A stretch of DNA of 64,000 bases from Adhaeribacter terrigena. GTDB lineage: Bacteria > Bacteroidota > Bacteroidia > Cytophagales > Hymenobacteraceae. The position numbers and the translations under genes were made by a program. Shown piece after piece: positions 17,740 through 25,867 of the stretch. Under the pieces are notes generated by a model, which ran no database searches, was not told the DNA's origin, and saw only the letters and a list, made by a program, of their open reading frames with translations. Numbering within the stretch: position 1 is the first letter of the stretch; each line of letters begins with the position of its first letter. The stretch lies in the NCBI RefSeq assembly GCF_016623615.1, contig NZ_JAEHFX010000001.1, positions 558,001 to 622,000 on the forward strand, in the 5' to 3' direction.

Positions 17740-17777
17740 CTCTTTTAAGATTATTTTAAAGAGATTTTATATATTTG
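17740..17777. promoter_or_regulatory. Palindrome plus -7 element in the XRE/OmpA-like divergent region
   Basis: CTCTTT-N12-AAAGAG (17740-17763) is followed by a perfect TATATTTG -7 element (17770-17777) for the plus-strand OmpA-like gene, 23 bp before its ATG. A repressor on the palindrome would overlap the -33 region. Confidence 0.5.
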
Positions 17778-17800
17778 GACGTCAATCAAACATCTGATAA

Positions 17801-19015
17801 ATGAAAAGAGCATGTCTACTTTTGCTGGTTTTAGTTATACCATTTATTCTAAAGGGTCAGGAGTTGCCTTGTAAAGCAAAGTATCGTGATGGGCGTTGCA
17901 AAGAACGTTATCGTGAAGACTCAAATGGGGAAATACATGGGAAATACATCTTATATAACGAAGCGGGTGTTGTATCTTCAAGAGGTAATTTTAATCATGG
18001 TAAAGCTCAAGGCTGTTGGGAATTTATTTATTCGGACGGCACCGAATATAAGTGGTATGAAAATGGCAAGGAGGTTTACTTTCATTCAAATCACTATTCA
18101 CCTATTGTTTCCTATGCTCAGGCAATCCAGCTGCAGAAAAAGTATGAGGCTGTACACAAAGCAAAAATGGCAGAGGTTAGGAAGTTAGAAGCAAAGGCAG
18201 AAGCAGAGAAAGAGGCCTTAGCAGCCAAGGTAAGGAGAGAAGAAGAAATTGAGTACCAAAAGAAAGTCGAATCAGAGGCTGCAAAAGCGAAATACGTAGC
18301 TGAAGCTCCAGATAGGGCTCTAACTGCCATGAAAACCAAAAGCGGGCCGGCACTTGATCCAAATTCATTGGTATACTTATCAAATAGCTATTATCTCAAT
18401 AAGGGCTCATACGCTAACATTACAAAACTGGCTGAATCAATTTCAGCCTTCAATGATTCTAATCCTGCTGATAGAATAACTGATATCTACATCATTGCAC
18501 ATGCACATAAGGGCTTGGAAAGTGATTCGGAGCAGAGCAGAAAGCAGGATAATATTTTATTTTTGCTTACGCTAAACAGAGCGGTTATGGTAAAAACCAT
18601 TTTAGCCAATAAAACTAAGGATATTAAATTTCATCTAATACCAGTAGGAACAAAAATTCCAGTTGGTACAACGGCGGCAGAGAACAGTAGAACTGAAATA
18701 TTTTATGAAGCAAACTCTGAAGTTAATAATGCTCGAACAGTATTTTCTACCTTGGCAGGCCATTATAAGGTAGCAAATGAAAATGGTGAATATGTTGGAG
18801 AGAATATTGTAAAAAATGATTTGTTAAGAGCAGTAGTTCTTAGTAATTTGAGGTCTTACTTTGATGCAAACCGAAAAGGTCAGTTTATTCCGATAGAACT
18901 TTGGGACGCTAATTTTGGCCAAGCCGAGAAGGATCTGGATAAGTTTAAGAAAGAACTACTTAATATAGCCGGTTCAGATTATACCATTAATAAGTATGTT
19001 ATTAAATATGAGTGA
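17801..19015 (+). CDS. Secreted protein with MORN-like N-terminus and degenerate OmpA-like domain
   Basis: 404 residues with a signal peptide (KRACLLLLVLVIPFILKGQ). Residues ~25-90 contain MORN/toxin-antitoxin-like Gly-Asn repeats (GKYILYNEAGVVSSRGNFNHGKAQGCWEF). An Ala/Lys/Glu-rich coiled coil follows at ~105-170. Residues ~190-300 resemble an OmpA/MotB peptidoglycan-binding fold (DIYIIAHAHKG, SRKQDN, NRAVMVKTIL, NSRTEIFYE), but the usual Asp/Arg ligands are poorly kept. It is probably periplasmic and anchored through the coiled coil. Function is unknown. It is monocistronic with its own promoter and terminator. Confidence 0.6.
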   Translation: MKRACLLLLVLVIPFILKGQELPCKAKYRDGRCKERYREDSNGEIHGKYILYNEAGVVSSRGNFNHGKAQGCWEFIYSDGTEYKWYENGKEVYFHSNHYSPIVSYAQAIQLQKKYEAVHKAKMAEVRKLEAKAEAEKEALAAKVRREEEIEYQKKVESEAAKAKYVAEAPDRALTAMKTKSGPALDPNSLVYLSNSYYLNKGSYANITKLAESISAFNDSNPADRITDIYIIAHAHKGLESDSEQSRKQDNILFLLTLNRAVMVKTILANKTKDIKFHLIPVGTKIPVGTTAAENSRTEIFYEANSEVNNARTVFSTLAGHYKVANENGEYVGENIVKNDLLRAVVLSNLRSYFDANRKGQFIPIELWDANFGQAEKDLDKFKKELLNIAGSDYTINKYVIKYE

Positions 19016-19055
19016 TAAGCAAGTAGGTAGTTAACCATATAAATATGCATTCTTA

Positions 19056-19093
19056 AAGCCTTATAATTGTTTAAGATTATAAGGCTTTTTATT
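19056..19093 (+). terminator. Intrinsic terminator after the OmpA-like gene
   Basis: AAGCCTTATAAT pairs with ATTATAAGGCTT around a short loop, followed by a T-run. Confidence 0.75.
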
Positions 19094-19265
19094 TAGGGAT
19101 TTTATTAAAACCACTGGTTGATTGGTAAAGCATATTTGATGTAACTTGATTCCGGGTTTGACTTTTAATCGCTACAGGTTTCAAACTTAACATTAAATCA
19201 TTACCTTACCCTAACTGTAGGAGGCAAAACAAAAGGTTAAAGATATACCTCCACAATCCGATACT

Positions 19266-22200
19266 ATGAAACTGATTAACAATCAGGAAGTACGATTATT
19301 CGATGAACTTAAATCGTTTCTAACGAATAATTCTGAAGTTTATTTGTGCTGTTCCTATTTCACCATTCCAGCGCTTTTTGAGCTTTCTGATCAACTACGC
19401 CAGGTTCAATCCATCCGCATTTTGATCGATTCAAAAGCAGACCAGGATATTCGGTTTGCCTACGACCAGAACGAATGGCTCAGCTACCTGGACCTGCGAA
19501 GCAAGCATAAATCCGATACTTCAATAGAGATTATCCGAAGTAAAAGCCAGATCAGGCACGGTAACGTGGGTGGTCAGAAGTTTATCCTGGTGAAAAATGG
19601 GGAGCAGATCCATTGTTTTTCAATTGTGCCGCAAGATCTGAACCTGGTTACCTTGGGAATTTCGCCGGCACCAGGTCCAATTATTTTAAGCTATTTCGAA
19701 GATACTACTGGGCAATTTCTAAACCTGTTCAACCAGTTTTGGAATAATAGCCATAAAGACCTGAAACAGCTGATTTTATCGGTGATGGAAAAAGCGTCAG
19801 CTGATAATGCACCAGAGCTGATTTATAAATTTAGCCTATTCAATCTATTTCAGAACGCTACCATTGATGAAGTTTCCGAGCAACGTTTAAAGAAGATAGG
19901 CTTCAAAGAAACCAACGTTTGGAAGATGCTTTACAACTTCCAACAGGATGCCGTGTTGGGTGCCATCGACAAAATCGAAACGTTTGGTGGGTGTATAATT
20001 GCTGATAGTGTGGGCTTGGGTAAAACCTTCGAAGCGCTGGCGGTTATGAAATACTACCAGATGCGGAATGATCGAATTCTGGTGCTTTGCCCAAAGAAGC
20101 TTCGGGATAACTGGGTAGTTTATGCCCAAAACGATGTAAGGAATATTCTATCCAAAGACCGGTTAAACTTCGATGTGCTGAATCATACTGACCTATCCCG
20201 GAAGAATGGTATGTCTGGTTACATTAACCTGGAAACGATTAACTGGGGGAATTATGACCTGATCGTGATCGATGAATCGCATAATTTCAGGAACAACCCG
20301 CCAGTACGGGAAGGCATTACTCGCTACCAGCGCCTAATGACCGATATTATAAAGACTGGTGTAAAAACGAAAGTCCTGATGTTGTCGGCAACTCCGGTGA
20401 ATACGAAGATGAATGATATCAAAAACCAGATCTCATTTATTACAGAGCAAAATGACAAAGCCCTGGAGCCTTATGGAATCAATAGTATTGAAGTAACCCT
20501 ACGTAGAGCGCAGCAACGTTTCAATAACTGGCTTAAAAATAATTATGGCCACGCAAACAGCCGTGATACTTTAGTGGATAGCCTGGACGGTGCGTACTTT
20601 AAAATACTGGACTTATTAACTATTGCCCGTTCCCGAAAACACATACAGAAATACTACGATGTAAGAGATATCGGTAAGTTTCCTGATCGTTTAAAACCAA
20701 TTAGCAGGCACGCCGATTTTGACGTGAACCGGTCTTTCCCGGCAATGGATAAGGTGAACAATGATCTGAATGCGTTGAACCTGAAATTCTATTCGCCGCT
20801 ATCGTATGTGCGTGGCGATAAACGACCATATTATGAAGCTAAATATGATATTACAACCGCTAACGGTAGTATTTTCAAGCAGATAGAACGAGAGAGTAGT
20901 TTGATCCACTTAATGCGTGTGAACCTGCTTAAACGCCTGGAAAGCTCTATACACGCCTTTCGTTTAACCTTGGAATCGCTTCTAAAACACATCGATTCTA
21001 TTCTTTTAAAAATTGAAAATGCACATAGCAATGCTTCATTCGATAGCGACCTCGATATAAATGAGGTTGACCTGGACGATGAATTGCTGGAAGATCTATT
21101 GGTAGGTGGGAAGATCAAAGTGCTGCTGCAGGATATCGATTTAATAAAATGCCGGGAAGAACTACTTGACGATAAAAAGCGGATTCGGAATTTGCTGGCG
21201 CAAACCGTGGTGATCGATGCGGAGCGGGATGCCAAACTCCTGGAATTGAAGAAGCTGATCTTAGATAAGATTACCTTCCCGATAAACCCAGGCAATAAAA
21301 AGATAATCATCTTTTCCGCTTTCGCTGATACCGTTAAATACTTATATGAGCATTTGCAGCCCTGGTTAAAATCGGAGCTTGGGCTTTACACAGCGCAGGT
21401 TACGGGTGGTGAAACAAACAAAACTAACCTGCCCGATTGCCGACCAGACCTAACTTCCATTCTGACGAATTTTTCGCCGATCTCTAAGAAACGTGAGATT
21501 ATAATGCCCAATGCGGTAGAAGAAATCGATATTCTATTCTGTACCGACTGTATTTCCGAAGGCCAAAACTTACAGGATTGTGATTATCTTATTAACTATG
21601 ATATTCACTGGAATCCGGTGCGAATCATTCAACGCTTTGGTAGGATAGACCGCATTGGCTCCCGAAACGATAAAATCCAGTTGGTAAACTTTTTCCCTAA
21701 CCTTGACCTGGATAGTTACATCGACTTAATCGGTAGGGTACAAGGAAGAATGCAGATACTGGACGTTTCGGCAACCGGCGACGATAATATTATTGACGAA
21801 ACCGTTGGCCATAAGCAGGACTTGGAATACCGGAAACGGCAATTGGTACAGCTGCAAAACAAAGTGCTCGATCTGGAAGATATTGAAGGCGGTATCAGTA
21901 TTACGGATCTTACTTTCAACGATTTTAAGATTGATGCGGATCGCTTAACTACCGAAGAAAGAGAAGCCTATACCTTAATGCCGAAAGGTATCTACGCAGT
22001 AACTCAAAGCAACTTGGAAGATGCACCCAAAGGCGTTATTTTTTGCCTGAAAGACCTTAGTGCAATGGGCGAAGATGTTTACCGCAACAATGCGATCTTC
22101 CCTTATAGTTTATGCTATGTAAACGCTGACGGCGAAATTTTTATTCCCGGTAATAATCCGAAACGGTGTCTTGATTATTTTAAGAAGCTGTGCCTGGGCA

Positions 22201-22424
22201 AGCAGGAAATATTGCCAGCTTTGGTAGCTGAATTTAATAAGGAAACCAGAACGGGTAAGAATATGGATGCTTATGTAGCCTTATTACAAACCACCTTGCG
22301 CCATTTAAAAGGAGTGGACGAAGATATGGGCCTTGATTCGTTAGCCACGCCAGGAGGAACCAGGTTGTTTAAAACCGAAATGGATGGCACCTATGAACTG
22401 GTTTCTTTTCTGGTTATAAAATAA
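19266..22424 (+). CDS. PLD-like / SNF2-type helicase of a composite restriction module
   Basis: 1052 residues. The N-terminal ~160 residues resemble a phospholipase D-like domain, but the HKD motif is degenerate (GGQKFILVKNGEQIHCFSI), so nuclease activity is doubtful. A Swi2/Snf2-like superfamily 2 helicase follows: ADSVGLGKT (motif I, ~246-254), IVIDESHNF (motif II, 336-339 DESH), LMLSATPVN (motif III), and FCTDCISEGQNLQ, INYDIHWNP and QRFGRIDRIGS (motifs V-VI). It lies 1 bp from the DUF4391 gene and upstream of a type III Mod/Res pair. The set therefore looks like one defence module in which this translocase assists or augments restriction. The ATG at 19266 fits the N-terminal domain. Confidence 0.8.
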   Translation: MKLINNQEVRLFDELKSFLTNNSEVYLCCSYFTIPALFELSDQLRQVQSIRILIDSKADQDIRFAYDQNEWLSYLDLRSKHKSDTSIEIIRSKSQIRHGNVGGQKFILVKNGEQIHCFSIVPQDLNLVTLGISPAPGPIILSYFEDTTGQFLNLFNQFWNNSHKDLKQLILSVMEKASADNAPELIYKFSLFNLFQNATIDEVSEQRLKKIGFKETNVWKMLYNFQQDAVLGAIDKIETFGGCIIADSVGLGKTFEALAVMKYYQMRNDRILVLCPKKLRDNWVVYAQNDVRNILSKDRLNFDVLNHTDLSRKNGMSGYINLETINWGNYDLIVIDESHNFRNNPPVREGITRYQRLMTDIIKTGVKTKVLMLSATPVNTKMNDIKNQISFITEQNDKALEPYGINSIEVTLRRAQQRFNNWLKNNYGHANSRDTLVDSLDGAYFKILDLLTIARSRKHIQKYYDVRDIGKFPDRLKPISRHADFDVNRSFPAMDKVNNDLNALNLKFYSPLSYVRGDKRPYYEAKYDITTANGSIFKQIERESSLIHLMRVNLLKRLESSIHAFRLTLESLLKHIDSILLKIENAHSNASFDSDLDINEVDLDDELLEDLLVGGKIKVLLQDIDLIKCREELLDDKKRIRNLLAQTVVIDAERDAKLLELKKLILDKITFPINPGNKKIIIFSAFADTVKYLYEHLQPWLKSELGLYTAQVTGGETNKTNLPDCRPDLTSILTNFSPISKKREIIMPNAVEEIDILFCTDCISEGQNLQDCDYLINYDIHWNPVRIIQRFGRIDRIGSRNDKIQLVNFFPNLDLDSYIDLIGRVQGRMQILDVSATGDDNIIDETVGHKQDLEYRKRQLVQLQNKVLDLEDIEGGISITDLTFNDFKIDADRLTTEEREAYTLMPKGIYAVTQSNLEDAPKGVIFCLKDLSAMGEDVYRNNAIFPYSLCYVNADGEIFIPGNNPKRCLDYFKKLCLGKQEILPALVAEFNKETRTGKNMDAYVALLQTTLRHLKGVDEDMGLDSLATPGGTRLFKTEMDGTYELVSFLVIK

Positions 22425-22425
22425 C

Positions 22426-23193
22426 GTGGAAGAATTAAACGCCATATTGCAGATTCCGGAGCGGTGTCTGGTAAACCGAAAACTTACGAAGGCATTCTTT
22501 AAACGGAATTTCGATTTGACCAGCGCCGAAAGAGCTTTGTTGGATGATCCTGCGTTGGTAAGCGGAATGGATATTGTGGCTTCCATTACCCCAGCAAGCT
22601 GTAACGTTAGCGTTTATAAAGACGACCTGTCCGACTTTACAGAAGTGCTAATAATAAGTGTTCAGACCACGGAAGTAGATTTCGAACGGAACCAGCTGAA
22701 AATAGCCGAGCTGATACAGAAACACATTCCTTACCCGATACTGCTGTGTGTTTACCACGCAACTACTTTTACGTTAAGTGCCGCCGATAAACGGATAAAC
22801 CAAAACGACAGCACCAGGCGCATTGTAGATAAAACGTATTTTTCTGAAACGATCAGCCAGCAACAACCTACGGAGCAACAACAAGTTTTTCTGGATAGCC
22901 TGGCTTTTGCCCTGCTCGATAAAACCAACCTGAAAACGTTTTATGAAAGTTATATTCAGTTGTTGGTTTCGTTGAAAGCAGCTGAGTTAAGCGGTGTTTT
23001 TACAATCCGAACCCAAAGTCGTACTCAGGATGATATTGCAGCGTTGGCCAGAATAGAAGCGTTGCAGAAAGAAATTAGTGGGTTGCAAAATCAAGTCAGG
23101 AAAGAAACGCAGCTTAAAGAAAAGGTAAAACTGAATATGCAGGTGAAAAACCTGGAAAGCCAGGTTCAGGAACTTTTAACGAACTTAATATAA
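22426..23193 (+). CDS. DUF4391 domain-containing protein
   Basis: 255 residues starting at a GTG one base after the helicase stop. DUF4391 features are visible: RKLTKAFFKRNFDLTSAERALL near the start, then PYPILLCVYH, then ADKRINQND, and a helix with NLKTFYESY. The last ~50 residues form a coiled coil. The biochemical role is unknown. The family is repeatedly found with SNF2-like helicases and type III-like restriction genes, and the tight coupling here supports a helicase partner role. A strong terminator follows, so the Mod-Res genes need their own promoter. Confidence 0.75.
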   Translation: MEELNAILQIPERCLVNRKLTKAFFKRNFDLTSAERALLDDPALVSGMDIVASITPASCNVSVYKDDLSDFTEVLIISVQTTEVDFERNQLKIAELIQKHIPYPILLCVYHATTFTLSAADKRINQNDSTRRIVDKTYFSETISQQQPTEQQQVFLDSLAFALLDKTNLKTFYESYIQLLVSLKAAELSGVFTIRTQSRTQDDIAALARIEALQKEISGLQNQVRKETQLKEKVKLNMQVKNLESQVQELLTNLI

Positions 23194-23198
23194 AAAAA

Positions 23199-23227
23199 GA
23201 ATCCCGCTGTAGGCAGCGGGATTTTTC
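23199..23227. terminator. Bidirectional terminator
   Basis: ATCCCGCT and AGCGGGAT form a GC-rich hairpin with A-run and T-run flanks, between the convergent DUF4391 and HTH-like genes. Confidence 0.8.
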
Positions 23228-23247
23228 ATTTCTTCTAATGCTAAAGT

Positions 23248-23466
23248 TTATTTCAACTTAACATATTTGGCAAGTTTAACAGCTTTAGATAGTTCTGCTC
23301 GAAATGCAGGCCGTAAGCCAGATTCCTCAATCACTTCTCGAATTCCGTGTTTTAGAATTTCGTTGCTGTACCCAATACCAAAGCGGTAGATACCTGTTAC
23401 CTGTTCGCCCCGCTCCGCAGAGTTGTACATCTCATTTAACTTTGCGCCTAATTCTTTTAATTCCAT
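23248..23466 (-). CDS. Small HTH-like regulator
   Basis: 72 residues: ELGAKLNEMYNSAERGEQVTG, then YRFGIGYSNEI, and a basic end (AELSKAVKLAKYVKLK). This matches small HTH-like proteins commonly found beside restriction and toxin loci. The gene is preceded by a perfect TACCTTTG -7 element (23489-23496, minus strand). Immediately beyond it lies a 15-bp perfect inverted repeat, which the protein likely binds to repress itself and perhaps the divergent Mod-Res operon. Confidence 0.65.
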   Translation of the reverse strand: MELKELGAKLNEMYNSAERGEQVTGIYRFGIGYSNEILKHGIREVIEESGLRPAFRAELSKAVKLAKYVKLK

Positions 23467-23927
23467 AATTATTATCGTTTAGTTTATGCAAAGGTACGAA
23501 AGTTTTTGAGCTTTTTGAGCTTTTTTTTAAAAATATGCTCAAAAAGCTCAAGATATTTTGCAACTAATTGATTATTTGGTATTTAATTTTAAAGGTGTTC
23601 TTTTTAAATATAGGCGTTAGAATTGCCGGCAAATTTTCTTTACCCTTTCTAAACTTTAAGCCTCTGCCACTTTTACCCATCGATCTCTTTGCTTATACTT
23701 GTAGGAGAAGTTTAGCTTGCCAATTTTCTGCGCCGTTTAGCGGTTCCAGCACTTGCCGGCAATAAATCTAAATGTAAAACGCTATCGGTTTGGCCTGAAA
23801 AACTCAGAAAATGCTATCGTTCTTACCTGAAAAAGTAAGAAGCCCTTACCGCTATTATTAAATAATATTTCTAAATGGTTATCGGCAAACCGTAGGTTTA
23901 TCCGGTGCCAAGCAGCAGCTATTCATT
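23467..23927. other. 460-bp divergent region before the type III operon
   Basis: Besides the inverted-repeat operator, it has two copies of the palindrome TTGCCGGCAA (23623-23632 and 23753-23762) bracketing ~120 bp. Two tandem copies of the ~33-bp dispersed repeat follow (23775-23806 and 23807-23839). No convincing ORF was seen, and a clear TAnnTTTG promoter for Mod was not identified. Confidence 0.55.
23506..23551. promoter_or_regulatory. Large inverted-repeat operator upstream of the HTH-like gene
   Basis: TTGAGCTTTTTGAGC (23506-23520) and its perfect complement GCTCAAAAAGCTCAA (23537-23551) are separated by 16 A/T bases. Each arm is itself a direct repeat of GAGCTTTTT. The repeat covers the -33 region of the minus-strand TACCTTTG promoter and lies 377 bp before the Mod ATG. 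Confidence 0.65.
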
Positions 23928-25847
23928 ATGGAACAAACACTTGAAATGGAGCAGATCACGGCTGGCCACGAACTGAGCCAGAGTGCAGATATAGTAAAGC
24001 AAAACCTGGAAACCCTGAAAACGCTATTCCCTACCATCGTAAAAGAGGGGAAGATAGATCTTGCAGAATTGAAAGCATTGCTGGGTGAAGAAGTAGAAAC
24101 CGGCGATGAATATTACCGCTTTACCTGGGCCGGCAAAAGTATGGCTCGCCTGGAAGCCAACAAACCAAGCACCGCTACCTTACGCCCAAACAAAGCTGAT
24201 AGCAAAGATTGGGATACCACGCAGAACATTTTCATTGAAGGCGATAACCTGGAAGTATTAAAGCTGCTCCAAAAAAGCTATGCCAACCAGGTAAAGATGA
24301 TTTACATCGACCCCCCATACAACACCGGGAGGGACTTTGTTTACAAAGACAACTACAACGATAACCTTGGAAACTATTTAGCAATTACCGGGCAAGCCGA
24401 TGAAGCAGGGAACCGCATTAGTACCAATACCGAAAGCGATGGCCGTTATCACAGTAATTGGCTAAATATGATATATCCACGTTTAAAACTTGCACGAAAT
24501 CTTCTAAAGGAAGATGGATTAATATTTATTTCCATCGATGATAATGAGTTGCAAAACCTAAGAAAAGTATGTGATGAAATTTTTGGGGAAGAAAACTTTA
24601 TAGATAATATTATTTGGAAGAAAAGGTATGGTGGTGGTGCAAAGGAAAAATTCTTGGTATCCCTGCATGAGTATATTTTAGTTTATGCAAAAAATAGCTT
24701 GGAGCTAAATCCTATTTTTATTCCAAATAATGAGGATGCTATTAAAAGATACTATACTAAACAGGACGAAAAATTTGAATCAAGAGGACCTTATAGAACT
24801 CACCCTTTAGAGGCAACTAAAAGTATGGGTGAAAGGAAAAATTTGGTGTATCCGATTCCTGGTCCAGATGGGGTAGAAGTTTGGCCCAAGCGGCAATGGT
24901 TATGGGGTAAAGATAGGGCTCTTGAAGCACTTAAAAATAATGAATTAGATTTTTTAAGAGATAAGGATAATAATTGGTCGATCCATACTAAGCAATACTT
25001 GAAGGACGAAAGCGGAAAAGTAAGAGAAAGTAAAGCATTTTCTATAATCGATGATGTATTCTCTCAGCATGGAACCAATGAAATATTAGACCTATTTGGT
25101 AACGCACAGATTTTTTCCTTTCCAAAACCTACTGAACTTTTAAAGAAAATATTAAATATAGGTCTTGAAGAAACTAATGAGATTGTAATTGATTTATTCT
25201 CTGGTTCAGGATCTACTGCCCATTCCATTATGAACCTAAATGCCACCGATGGTGGTGAACGAAAGTTTATTTGTATTCAATTACCCGAGCCTACTTCAAT
25301 TGATAGTGAAGCTTACAAAGCAGGTTATAAGAACATTGCTGAAATCACAAAAGAGCGATTACGCAGGGCTGGCGAGAAAGTGAAAAAGGAAGCTAAATCT
25401 GACCTTTTTACAAATGAAGTTAATAAGTTAGACACTGGCTTTAAGGCTCTTAAACTTGATAGTTCAAATATTCAGGCTTGGGATGGCAGTGTAGAAAATT
25501 TTGAGCAAAACCTGTTTACGGCTGCGTCTAATATTAAACAAGACCGCTCCGAAGAAGATGTGCTTTACGAAATCCTGCTGAAATACGGTTTAGACCTGGC
25601 GCAACCCATCGAAGAAAAAACGATTGCCGGCAAAAAGGTGTTCAACATCGGTTTAGGCGCTCTGTTTATCTGCCTGGCCGATGGCATCACTACCGATGTA
25701 GCCGATGGTATTGGCCAATGGAAGGAAGCACTGCAACCAGCCAGTTGCCACGTTATTTTCAAAGATACCGGCTTCACCGATGTAGCGAAAACTAACTCTA
25801 TCCAGATCCTGAAACGCTATGGAATTAGCGATATAAACTCAATCTAA
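23928..25847 (+). CDS. Type III restriction-modification DNA methyltransferase (Mod)
   Basis: 639-residue beta-class amino-methyltransferase. Motif IV DPPYNTG is at ~128-134, before the AdoMet motif I, and VIDLFSGSGSTAHSIM lies at ~420. The variable region between them probably holds the target recognition domain. DPPY suggests adenine-N6 methylation. With the Res partner 20 bp downstream it forms a type III system that methylates one strand and also gives sequence specificity to cleavage. The middle of the gene (24.5-25.2 kb) is more A/T-rich than its ends, as expected for an exchanged specificity region. The ATG at 23928 gives a usual N-terminal helical extension. Confidence 0.92.
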   Translation: MEQTLEMEQITAGHELSQSADIVKQNLETLKTLFPTIVKEGKIDLAELKALLGEEVETGDEYYRFTWAGKSMARLEANKPSTATLRPNKADSKDWDTTQNIFIEGDNLEVLKLLQKSYANQVKMIYIDPPYNTGRDFVYKDNYNDNLGNYLAITGQADEAGNRISTNTESDGRYHSNWLNMIYPRLKLARNLLKEDGLIFISIDDNELQNLRKVCDEIFGEENFIDNIIWKKRYGGGAKEKFLVSLHEYILVYAKNSLELNPIFIPNNEDAIKRYYTKQDEKFESRGPYRTHPLEATKSMGERKNLVYPIPGPDGVEVWPKRQWLWGKDRALEALKNNELDFLRDKDNNWSIHTKQYLKDESGKVRESKAFSIIDDVFSQHGTNEILDLFGNAQIFSFPKPTELLKKILNIGLEETNEIVIDLFSGSGSTAHSIMNLNATDGGERKFICIQLPEPTSIDSEAYKAGYKNIAEITKERLRRAGEKVKKEAKSDLFTNEVNKLDTGFKALKLDSSNIQAWDGSVENFEQNLFTAASNIKQDRSEEDVLYEILLKYGLDLAQPIEEKTIAGKKVFNIGLGALFICLADGITTDVADGIGQWKEALQPASCHVIFKDTGFTDVAKTNSIQILKRYGISDINSI

Positions 25848-25867
25848 TTCACGCAAAGTAAAACGGT

